Shown one piece after another: positions 23,346 through 29,950 of a stretch of 32,887 nucleotides of DNA (positions within the stretch are counted from its first letter, which is position 1; each line of letters starts with the position of its first letter). The stretch lies in the NCBI GenBank assembly GCA_018268455.1, contig JAFDWM010000020.1, forward strand, positions 1 to 32,887, written 5' to 3'. Both the position numbers and the translations under genes were made by a program. The notes below the pieces were generated by a model, which saw only the letters and a program-made list of their open reading frames with translations, was not told where the DNA came from and made no database searches. The stretch comes from Actinomycetota bacterium. Its GTDB lineage: Bacteria; Actinomycetota; Actinomycetes; Actinomycetales; Microbacteriaceae.

Positions 23346-24884
23346 TCAGCGGGGGTCCGGGTCGTCGATGTCGGTCTCGGTGTGCACTTCCTGCTTGCCG
23401 AACGTGGGGTTGTGCGGGGCGCCGAGCGTGATGTGCACGCTCTGCTGGTCGGTGTAGAAGTCGATCGAGCGGTAGCCGCCCTCGTGGCCGAGGCCCGACG
23501 CCTTCACGCCGCCGAACGGGGTGCGCAGGTCTCGCACGTTGTTCGAGTTCAGCCACACCATGCCGGCCTCGACGGACTGGGCGAAGTTGTGGCCGCGGCG
23601 CAGGTCGTTCGTCCACACGTAGGCCGCGAGGCCGTACTTCGTGTTGTTGGCGAGGGCGAGGGCGTCCTCGTCGGTGTCGAACGGGGTGATCGCGACGACC
23701 GGGCCGAAGATCTCCTCCTGGAAGATGCGGGCGTCGGGGGAGACGTCGGCGAACACGGTCGGGGCGACGTAGTTGCCCTCAGGGAAGCCCTCGGGGCGGC
23801 CGCCGCCGGCGACGAGGCGGCCCTCGGTCTTGCCGATCTCGACGTAGCTCATCACCTTGTCGTAGTGCTCGGGGTGCACGAGCGCGCCGACCTCGGTCTT
23901 CGGGTCGTGCGGGTGGCCCACGACCACGCGCCGGGCCTGGGCGGCGTAGCGCTCGACGAACTCGTCGTACACGTCGCGCTGCACGAGGATCCGGGATCCG
24001 GCCGTGCACCGCTCGCCGTTCAGCGAGAAGACGCCGAAGATGCACGCGTCGATCGCGACGTCCAGGTCGGCGTCGGCGAACACGATCGCGGGGCTCTTGC
24101 CGCCGAGCTCCATCGACAGGCCCTTGAGGAACGGGGCGGCGTTGCCGAAGATGATCTGGCCGGTGCGGCTCTCGCCGGTGAACGAGATGAGCGGCACGTC
24201 GGGGTGCTTCACGAGGGCGTCGCCGGCGTCCTCGCCGAGGCCGTTGACGAGGTTGAATACGCCCTGCGGCAGGCCGGCCTCCTCGAAGATCCCGGCCCAC
24301 AGCGACGCCGACAGCGGCGTGAACTCGGCGGGCTTGAGCACCACGGTGTTGCCGGTCGCGAGCGCGGGGCCGAGCTTCCACGACTCGAGCATGAACGGCG
24401 TGTTCCACGGCGTGATGAGGCCGGCGACGCCGATCGGCTTGCGGTTGACGTAGTTCATCTGCTTGCCCGGCACCTTGAACGCGTCGTCCGACTGGGCGAC
24501 GATCAGGTCGGCGAAGAAGCGGAAGTTCTCGGCGGCGCGACGGGCCTGACCGAGCGCCTGCGTGATCGGCAGGCCGGAGTCGTAGGACTCGAGCTCGGCG
24601 AGGCGCGCGTCGCGGGACTCGACGATGTCGGCGATGCGGTGCAGCACCCGCGAACGCTCCCGGGGCAGCATGCGCGGCCAGGGGCCCTCGTCGAAGGCGC
24701 GCTTCGCGGCGGCGACGGCCTTCTCGATGTCGGCCTTCTTGCCGGCGGCGGCGTGCGCGTAGGTCTCGTTGGTGACGGGGTTGAGCACCTCGAAGGTGTC
24801 GCCGTCGATCGAGTCGACGAACTCGCCGTCGATGTAGTGCTGGATCTTGGTGGGCAGATCGGCGGGGGTGTATGCCTCGGTCAT
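23346..24884 (-). CDS. hpaE: 5-carboxymethyl-2-hydroxymuconate semialdehyde dehydrogenase
   Basis: A 512-residue NAD-dependent aldehyde dehydrogenase that oxidises the HpaD product to the dicarboxylic acid. Catalytic residues are in place: N161 in TPWNTPF, E259 in MELGGKSP and C293 in NGERCTAGSR. QEEIFGPVVAI and FGGVKASGLGHEGG also match. The start ATG 24884 has GGAAGGA 6 nt upstream; the open frame continues a further 49 codons upstream without a site, through the gap before the GntR gene. HpaE is favoured over other aldehyde dehydrogenases by its place directly before hpaD. A 91-bp gap separates it from GntR, so a minor internal promoter is possible. Confidence 0.93.
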   Translation of the reverse strand: MTEAYTPADLPTKIQHYIDGEFVDSIDGDTFEVLNPVTNETYAHAAAGKKADIEKAVAAAKRAFDEGPWPRMLPRERSRVLHRIADIVESRDARLAELESYDSGLPITQALGQARRAAENFRFFADLIVAQSDDAFKVPGKQMNYVNRKPIGVAGLITPWNTPFMLESWKLGPALATGNTVVLKPAEFTPLSASLWAGIFEEAGLPQGVFNLVNGLGEDAGDALVKHPDVPLISFTGESRTGQIIFGNAAPFLKGLSMELGGKSPAIVFADADLDVAIDACIFGVFSLNGERCTAGSRILVQRDVYDEFVERYAAQARRVVVGHPHDPKTEVGALVHPEHYDKVMSYVEIGKTEGRLVAGGGRPEGFPEGNYVAPTVFADVSPDARIFQEEIFGPVVAITPFDTDEDALALANNTKYGLAAYVWTNDLRRGHNFAQSVEAGMVWLNSNNVRDLRTPFGGVKASGLGHEGGYRSIDFYTDQQSVHITLGAPHNPTFGKQEVHTETDIDDPDPR

Positions 24885-24975
24885 CTTCGTCCTTCCGGGG
24901 TGGTGCGGGTGTGGGTGAGGTCGGGTCCCGCCGACGGTGGCGGGCACGGGGTTCAGGGGTGGTCTTCCGACGGGA

Positions 24976-25662
24976 TCAGGAGCGCTCCCGCTCCGCGGTG
25001 TCGTCGGCGTGGCGGGCGGCGAGGAACGCATCCAGGGTGCGCCAGCGGTGGTTGCGGGCGGCGAGTTCGATCTCGAGCGGATCCGCTCCCGTGCGGATCA
25101 GATCCAGGATCTGCAGGTGCTCCTCGACGGAGTGCCCTGCGCGGCCCGGCACGAACGCGAACGTGGACTCGCGGATCCCGCTGAGCCGGGCCCAGCCGCG
25201 GTGCACGAGATCGAGGATGTGCGGATTCGGGCACGGCTCGAACAGCACCGAGTGGAACTGCCGGTTGAGCTCGGTGAAGCGGTGCGCGTCGAAGTTGCCG
25301 AGCAGCCGGGTCATCCGGTCGTTGACCTCGACGGCGCGCTCGAGCGCCTCGTCGTCGAGCAACGGCGCGGACAGCGCGGTCGCCGCGCCCTCGACGAGGC
25401 CCAGCGTCTGCATCGTGTGCGCGTACTCGCTCGCGTCGACGAGCGAGACGCGCGCGCCGACGTTGCGCTCGAAGGTCACAAGGCCCTCGGCCTCGAGCCG
25501 GCGGATCGCCTCGCGCACCGGGACCACGCTCATGCCGAGCTCGTCGGCGATCGTGCCGAGCACGAGCCGGTAGCCGGGACCGAAGGCGTGCGACGCGATC
25601 CGGGCGCGGATCCAGGCATACGCCTGCTCCGACTTGCTCCCGACCAGGACGTCGGTCATCAT
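24976..25662 (-). CDS. GntR family regulator, FadR/FCD subfamily
   Basis: A 228-residue regulator. The winged helix covers about residues 8-75 (GYRLVLGTIADELGMSVVPVREAIRRL is the recognition region, in part) and the all-helical FCD ligand domain follows, with the metal-binding histidines in FHSVLF, EHLQIL and AARNH. Such proteins usually repress catabolic operons until an organic-acid intermediate binds. The ATG at 25662 overlaps the FAH-RraA stop by 4 bp; an alternative ATG lies one codon later at 25659. Neither has a good ribosome site, as expected for coupled translation. It sits inside the hpa operon, so it probably controls it and the divergent transporter via the operator at 27221-27232. 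Confidence 0.92.
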   Translation of the reverse strand: MMTDVLVGSKSEQAYAWIRARIASHAFGPGYRLVLGTIADELGMSVVPVREAIRRLEAEGLVTFERNVGARVSLVDASEYAHTMQTLGLVEGAATALSAPLLDDEALERAVEVNDRMTRLLGNFDAHRFTELNRQFHSVLFEPCPNPHILDLVHRGWARLSGIRESTFAFVPGRAGHSVEEHLQILDLIRTGADPLEIELAARNHRWRTLDAFLAARHADDTAERERS

Positions 25663-27164
25663 GCGCCGGTCCCGCCCGCGTGCGCGGCGTCGTACTTCGC
25701 CCGCCATTCGGCGTTCATCGGGAACAGCCCGTCGACCGGATGACCGGCCTCGACCTGCTCGGCGATCCAGGCATCCTCGTCCTCCTGGACGAGCGCGGCA
25801 TCGGCGACCTCCTCGGCGAGGGCGGGCGGGATCACGATCACGCCGTCGCTGTCGCCGACGATGATGTCGCCGGGCTGCACGGCCGCGCCTCCGCAGGCGA
25901 TCGTCACGTCGATGTCCCACGGCACGTGCCTGCGGCCGAGCACGGAGGGGTGCGCGCCCTGCGAGAAGACGGGCAGGCCGATCTCGGCGACCGCGGCGAA
26001 GTCGCGCACCCCGCCGTCGGTGACCACGCCGGCCGCGCGGCGCGCCTTGGCGCGCAGGGCGAGGATGTCGCCGAGCGTGCCGGTGGTGGCGTCTCCGCGG
26101 GCCTCGATCACGATGATCTCGCCCTCCTCGACCGCATCGAACGCGCGCTTCTGCGCGTTGTAGCCGCCGCCGTGGCTCTTGAAGAGGTCTTCCCTCGCGG
26201 GCACGAAGCGCAGCGTCTTGGCGGTGCCGACGATCTTGGAGCCCGGGATGTTCGCCGAGACGCCATCGATGAAGCAGGCGTGCAGGCCGCGCTTGCGCAG
26301 CTGGGCGCTGAGGCCCGCCGTCGGCGCGGAGACGAGCTTGGCACGCAGTGCGGGGGAGAGGCCGGACGGTGCGGGAGCCGGCGCGGGTGCCGGGGCGGGC
26401 ACGGTCGATGCGACCGGCGCGAGACCGGCCTCCTCCCGCGAACCCCAGGCCTCGGCACGCTGCAGGTCGTCGACGGCGGGAAGGGATCCGACCGCCGGGT
26501 CGAACGGAACGGTGCCCTGGGTGACCGTCGTGCGCAAGCCGCCCGAGGTGAGGGTCTTGGAGGAGTGCGGCGCGTCGACCTCGACCACGACGACATCGCC
26601 GGGCACGATCACGCTGGATCCGGCCGGGGTGCCGGTGAGGATCACATCGCCGGGCTCGAGAGTGAAGTGCTGGGACAGGTCGGCGACGAGCTGCGGCAGC
26701 GGGAACAGCAGGCCGCTGGTCTCGTCGTCCTGACGCAGGTCGCCGTTCACCCAGGCGCGCACGCGCAGCTGCGCCGGGTCGACCTCGGCGGCGGGGATGA
26801 GGTCGGGGCCGAGCGGGGTGTAGCCGTCGCCGCCCTTGGAGCGGACGTTGGATCCCTTGTCGTTCGCACGCAGGTCGTACAGGCCGAGGTCGTTCGAGGC
26901 GGTCACCCAGGCGACGTGCGACCAGGCGTCCGCGACGCTGACGCGGTGCGCGGACGTGCCGATGACCAGGGCGATCTCGCCCTCGAACGCGAGCAGTTCG
27001 GTGCCGGCGGGGCGCTCGACGGTGGCGTCGGTGCCGGCCAGCGACGAGGCCGGCTTGAAGAAGTACGACGGGGCTGCAGGAGTGCGGCCGCGCTGGTCGG
27101 CGCGAGAGCGGTAGTTGAGGTGGATCGCGATGATCTTGCCGGGCCGGTCGATCGGTACGGACAT
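25659..27164 (-). CDS. Fusion protein: fumarylacetoacetate hydrolase (HpaG-like) domain plus RraA-like aldolase/decarboxylase domain
   Basis: A 501-residue fusion. Residues 1-220 form an FAH domain: LNYRSRADQRG, metal ligands E61 and E63 in FEGEIALVIG, acidic D92, K110 in SKGGDGYTPLGP, and LEPGDVILTGTPAGSS. An Ala-Pro linker (253-266) leads to an RraA-like domain (about 268-470) with LGDILALRAKAR, the R387-D388 pair in TDGGVRDFAAV and PGDIIVGDSDGVIVIP, features of HMG/CHA aldolase and oxaloacetate decarboxylase relatives. In E. coli HpaG two FAH domains do decarboxylation and isomerisation; here I infer the RraA half replaces one of these. Start ATG 27164 has GAGGAGG upstream. First gene of the hpa operon. 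Confidence 0.9.
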   Translation of the reverse strand: MSVPIDRPGKIIAIHLNYRSRADQRGRTPAAPSYFFKPASSLAGTDATVERPAGTELLAFEGEIALVIGTSAHRVSVADAWSHVAWVTASNDLGLYDLRANDKGSNVRSKGGDGYTPLGPDLIPAAEVDPAQLRVRAWVNGDLRQDDETSGLLFPLPQLVADLSQHFTLEPGDVILTGTPAGSSVIVPGDVVVVEVDAPHSSKTLTSGGLRTTVTQGTVPFDPAVGSLPAVDDLQRAEAWGSREEAGLAPVASTVPAPAPAPAPAPSGLSPALRAKLVSAPTAGLSAQLRKRGLHACFIDGVSANIPGSKIVGTAKTLRFVPAREDLFKSHGGGYNAQKRAFDAVEEGEIIVIEARGDATTGTLGDILALRAKARRAAGVVTDGGVRDFAAVAEIGLPVFSQGAHPSVLGRRHVPWDIDVTIACGGAAVQPGDIIVGDSDGVIVIPPALAEEVADAALVQEDEDAWIAEQVEAGHPVDGLFPMNAEWRAKYDAAHAGGTGA

Positions 27165-27203
27165 GGGCGCCTCCTCGCGCTGCGGGGGCCAAGGCGGGAT
27201 CCC

Positions 27204-27249
27204 TTGGCGTCGTATTCGAAATCGTATATCATTAGGTCTGGCCCGGCAA
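27204..27249. promoter_or_regulatory. Overlapping divergent promoters and GntR-type operator
   Basis: For the transporter (+): TTGGCG (27204-27209), 17 bp, TATCAT (27227-27232). For the hpa operon (-): TTGCCG (27249-27244), 17 bp, TACGAT (27226-27221). Both -10 boxes lie in ATCGTATATCAT (27221-27232), which matches the palindrome ATCGTATACGAT at 10 of 12 positions, the style of GTATAC-centred FadR-subfamily operators. One bound GntR dimer could therefore block both directions. Confidence 0.7.
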
Positions 27250-27334
27250 GACCGGATCCGGATCCCGTCCCCCTTGCCGAGGGCGGCACGGCTCCCGCCG
27301 GCCACGACGACGTCGTCATCAGAAGGAGAACGCA

Positions 27335-28714
27335 ATGTCCGCAGCATCCGACCCGGGCTTGACGCCCACAGGAACCATCGCCTCCAGCGCCGATCGCCGG
27401 CGCGTGGTGTTCGCCACCGTCATCGGCACGACCGTCGAGTGGTACGACTTCTTCATCTACGCCTCGGCGGCCGGGCTCGTCTTCGGTCAGCTGTTCTTCG
27501 CCCCGGCCGGCGAAGGCTTCGCGCAGATCCTCTCGTTCATCACGGTCGGGATCAGCTTCCTGTTCCGGCCGCTCGGAGCGTTCCTCGCCGGCCACCTCGG
27601 AGACAAGCACGGACGCCGTTTCGTGCTCATGCTCACCCTGGTGCTGATGGGTGCGTCGACCACGCTCGTCGGCTTCCTGCCGACGTTCGCGCAGATCGGC
27701 ATCGCGGCTCCCGTGCTGCTCGTGCTGCTGCGCATCCTGCAGGGCATCTCGGCCGGCGGTGAATGGGGCGGGGCGGTGCTGATGGCCGTCGAGCACGCCC
27801 CGAAGAGCAAGCGCGGCATCTTCGGAGCCTCGCCGCAGATGGGCGTGCCGCTGGGCCTGCTGCTCGCCTCTGCCGTGCTCGCGCTGCTCGCGATCCCGGG
27901 CCAGGAATGGTTCCTCGCCTGGGGCTGGCGCGTGGCGTTCTGGCTCAGCGTGGTGCTGATCCTGATCGGCTACTACGTGCGCCGCCGCGTCGAGGAGAGC
28001 CCCGTCTTCCTCGAGCTCGCCGAGCGCAAGGTCGAGTCGCGCATGCCCATCGTGCAGCTGTTCCGCAAGCACGCGCTGCTCGTGATCATCGCCGCCCTCG
28101 TCTTCGCCGGCAACAACGCGGTCGGCTACATGACCACCGGCGGCTACATCCAGCGCTACGCGACCGACCCGAAGGGCCCGATCGGGCTGACCACCTCCGA
28201 CGTGCTGTGGGCGGTCACGCTCTCCGGCGTCACCTGGCTGCTGTTCACCTGGATCGCCGGCCTGCTCGCCGACCGCATCGGCCGCCGCACCACCTACATC
28301 GCGGGATGGATCCTGCAGCTGGTGGGCGTGTTCCTGCTCTTCCCACTCGTCAACACCGGCACCGTCGGGATGCTCGCGCTGGCTCTCGTCATCCTCACGG
28401 TCGGGCTGGGGCTCACCTACGGGCCGCAGGCGGCGCTGTACACCGAGCTGTTCCCGGCATCGATCCGCTTCTCCGGAGTGTCGATCTCGTACGCGATCGG
28501 CGCGATCCTGGGTGGCGCCTTCGCCCCGACGATCGCGCAGGCGCTGGTGCAGGCGACCGGATCCACGATGGCCGTGACCTGGTATCTCGCGGGCATGACC
28601 GTGATCGGCCTGATCGCGACGCTGCTGCTGCGCGACCGCAGCGGCATCCCGCTCGGGCCGGAGGCCGAGGCCGAGCAGGCGAAGAGCCCGATCTACGGGC
28701 TCGCCAAGGCCTGA
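27335..28714 (+). CDS. MFS transporter, metabolite:H+ symporter (MHS) family
   Basis: A 459-residue inner-membrane carrier with 12 predicted helices. The MHS hallmark GTTVEWYDFFIYASAAGLVF is in the first helix, and the MFS loop-2/3 motif is LGDKHGRRFVL, repeated as LADRIGRRTTY in the second half. RILQGISAGGEWGGAVLM is also typical. Relatives carry shikimate, 2-oxoglutarate, proline and aromatic acids; 4-hydroxyphenylacetate or homoprotocatechuate is the likely cargo here by context. The start ATG has AGAAGGAG upstream. It diverges from the hpa operon and shares its operator, so both should be induced together. A long hairpin follows the stop. Confidence 0.92.
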   Translation: MSAASDPGLTPTGTIASSADRRRVVFATVIGTTVEWYDFFIYASAAGLVFGQLFFAPAGEGFAQILSFITVGISFLFRPLGAFLAGHLGDKHGRRFVLMLTLVLMGASTTLVGFLPTFAQIGIAAPVLLVLLRILQGISAGGEWGGAVLMAVEHAPKSKRGIFGASPQMGVPLGLLLASAVLALLAIPGQEWFLAWGWRVAFWLSVVLILIGYYVRRRVEESPVFLELAERKVESRMPIVQLFRKHALLVIIAALVFAGNNAVGYMTTGGYIQRYATDPKGPIGLTTSDVLWAVTLSGVTWLLFTWIAGLLADRIGRRTTYIAGWILQLVGVFLLFPLVNTGTVGMLALALVILTVGLGLTYGPQAALYTELFPASIRFSGVSISYAIGAILGGAFAPTIAQALVQATGSTMAVTWYLAGMTVIGLIATLLLRDRSGIPLGPEAEAEQAKSPIYGLAKA

Positions 28715-28730
28715 GGGCGCGATCCTCGAG

Positions 28731-28767
28731 CGAACGCGGCGTCTGAGGCTCTCAGGCGCCGCGTTCG
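28731..28767. terminator. Long bidirectional hairpin after the transporter
   Basis: CGAACGCGGCG (28731-28741) and CGCCGCGTTCG (28757-28767) form a perfect 11-bp stem, extended inside by CTGAG (28743-28747) and CTCAG (28751-28755) around a 3-nt loop. The right half also codes for the last residues and stop of a truncated TetR frame on the minus strand, suggesting it once served two convergent genes. Confidence 0.75.
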
Positions 28768-28832
28768 GCGATCAGCGCGACGATGCCGGCGAGGATCCGT
28801 CGTACGCCGAAGAGCAGCGTGTCGTCTGAGCT
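28752..28832 (-). pseudogene. Remnant of a TetR-family regulator (C-terminal tail only)
   Basis: The minus strand encodes S-S-D-D-T-L-L-F-G-V-R-R-I-L-A-G-I-V-A-L and then IAERGA followed by a stop. The pattern (acidic) (L/F)-x-F-G-(L/V)-x-R-(I/L)-L-x-G-(I/V)-x-A-L is typical of the last helix of many TetR proteins, and the stop falls in a terminator hairpin as a real gene end would. No helix-turn-helix or start codon exists upstream; the frame runs into the inverted repeat at 28855. I infer a gene deleted except for its 3' end. The match is short, so chance similarity is possible. Confidence 0.5.
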
Positions 28833-28854
28833 GGTCTGACGAGGGTTGCGCCAT

Positions 28855-28980
28855 GCCGTTGTGCAGGGACCGTGCGCCGTTCTGCAGGGTCTCGGCGGGG
28901 TGCGCGACGGGCCTGAGCCGGATCCGCCGGATCCGCCGGGGTTCCTCCCTGCAGAATGCGAGGCCTCCCTGCACAACGGC
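28855..28980. repeat. Nested four-arm inverted repeat (locus D)
   Basis: Outer arms GCCGTTGTGCAGGGA (28855-28869) and TCCCTGCACAACGGC (28966-28980) are perfect 15-bp complements. Inner arms GCCGTTCTGCAGGG (28876-28889) and CCCTGCAGAATGCG (28947-28960) carry the same core. The 57-bp centre is GGATCC/GCCGG-rich. It is in the gene-free 345 bp between the transporter and the IclR gene. Confidence 0.8.
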
Positions 28981-29026
28981 GCTCGGGCCGAGGGCCACCG
29001 GGCCCCCTGACACCGGGCCTCTGGCA

Positions 29027-29056
29027 GTGGGCCTCGGCGCCGTGGGCCTCGGCGCC
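29027..29056. repeat. Perfect 15-bp tandem duplication downstream of the IclR gene
   Basis: GTGGGCCTCGGCGCC occurs twice head to tail (29027-29041, 29042-29056), just beyond the IclR stop at 29060. Before it, CACCGGGCC also occurs twice (28996-29004 region and 29011-29019). A recent replication slippage is likely. Confidence 0.85.
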
Positions 29057-29059
29057 GGA

Positions 29060-29794
29060 TCAGGATCCGAGCGCCTCCCGGATCGTGGCGGCCGAGTGCT
29101 GCAGGCGGGCGGCGATCTCGGCGTCGGTGCGGTCCGTCGCCACGTGCACCACCGCGATCGCGGCCGGCCGCTGCCCGCGCACGGCGAGCGGCACGGCCAC
29201 CGACTGCACCGTGGGGATGACTTCGTCGTGGCTGGTGGCGAACCCGGCGAGCCGGGATCGCGCGACCGCGTCGTGCAGTGCGTCGGGTGCGTCGGCCGGC
29301 CAGTCCGCCTCCGGCAGCTGGGCGAGGATCGCCTTGCCGGGGGCGCCGACCGTGACAGGGTGCCGCGCTCCGGGGCGCTGGGCGACGCTCGCGACGGCGT
29401 GCCGCGGCTCGACGCTGGCCAGGGTGATGCACTCCGCGCCGTCGAGCACGGCGAGGAAGCACGTCATGCCGAGTTCGTTCGCCACCGCCGTCAGTTCGGG
29501 CAGGGCCTCGGCCTGCAGATCGTGCGCCACACCCGCGGCGAGGGCCGCCATGCGTGGTCCGAGGGCGACGAGGCCTGCCGCATCCCGCCCGACCAGGCGG
29601 TGGTCCTCGAGGGTGCGCAGCAGCCGGTACGCGATGGAGCGGTGCAGGCCGAGGCGCGCGGCGATCTCGTCGATCGACAGCGCGCCGCGCTCGTCGCCGA
29701 GGACCTCGAGGATCCGGATGCCACGGCTGAGTGTCTGCGAGGCGGCGGGCTTCGCGGCGTCAGCAGCCTTCGCGGCAGCGGGGGCCTCGGTCAT
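29060..29794 (-). CDS. IclR family transcriptional regulator
   Basis: A 244-residue regulator. The winged helix-turn-helix at about residues 24-80 reads SRGIRILEVLGDERGALSID in part, with IAARLGLHRSIAYRLLRTLE as the recognition region. The GAF-like effector domain (about 90-240) contains GMTCFLAVLDGAECITL, HPVTVGAPGKAILAQLP and AIAVVHVATDRTDAEIAARL. IclR proteins next to aromatic-ring monooxygenases (PcaR, PobR, MhpR types) respond to the aromatic acid or its product. The first 20 residues are an Ala-rich extension. Start ATG 29794 has GGAGGA 5 nt upstream. It is divergent from the monooxygenase, with paired operators in between. Confidence 0.93.
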   Translation of the reverse strand: MTEAPAAAKAADAAKPAASQTLSRGIRILEVLGDERGALSIDEIAARLGLHRSIAYRLLRTLEDHRLVGRDAAGLVALGPRMAALAAGVAHDLQAEALPELTAVANELGMTCFLAVLDGAECITLASVEPRHAVASVAQRPGARHPVTVGAPGKAILAQLPEADWPADAPDALHDAVARSRLAGFATSHDEVIPTVQSVAVPLAVRGQRPAAIAVVHVATDRTDAEIAARLQHSAATIREALGS

Positions 29795-29807
29795 GGATCC
29801 TCCGGTC

Positions 29808-29873
29808 TTGATCGCACGCGCGTCGTCGGCTAGTCTGTGTTCAATAGTAGAACGCTATGTTCGAATATAGAAC
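29808..29873 (+). promoter_or_regulatory. Monooxygenase promoter with twin IclR operators
   Basis: TTGATC (29808-29813), 17 bp, TAGTCT (29831-29836) form a good promoter. Two 15-bp sites of the form GTTC-N7-GAAC follow: GTTCAATAGTAGAAC (29839-29853) and GTTCGAATATAGAAC (29859-29873), 20 bp centre to centre, two helical turns. The first covers the expected transcription start. On the other strand TACTAT (29849-29844) may be the IclR gene's -10 box, giving autoregulation. Confidence 0.8.
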
Positions 29874-29950
29874 GTTTGCGGCCGGCGCGCAAGAGTGCGG
29901 CGGGCCCGGACCACGAGCCCGACGGTGCCGTCAGGAAGGAATCGACGACG

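Noticed and set aside
21320-23431. Long open frame of about 700 codons on the plus strand across hpaH and hpaD
   Set aside because: It is antisense to two genes with full catalytic residue sets, has Val/Asp/Arg-biased low-information composition typical of high-GC shadow frames, and no family resemblance.
25680-27362. Open frame of 560 codons on the plus strand opposite the FAH-RraA gene
   Set aside because: Antisense shadow of a clear two-domain enzyme; it even runs through the divergent promoter region.
20403-28714. hpaF (CHM isomerase) or hpaBC within the aromatic cluster
   Set aside because: All coding space is taken by hpaI, hpaH, hpaD, hpaE, GntR, FAH-RraA and the transporter; no small isomerase frame or two-component hydroxylase is seen.
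28833-29059. Small gene between the TetR remnant and the IclR gene
   Set aside because: Open frames here are made of the inverted and tandem repeats, lack ribosome sites and show no protein-like pattern.
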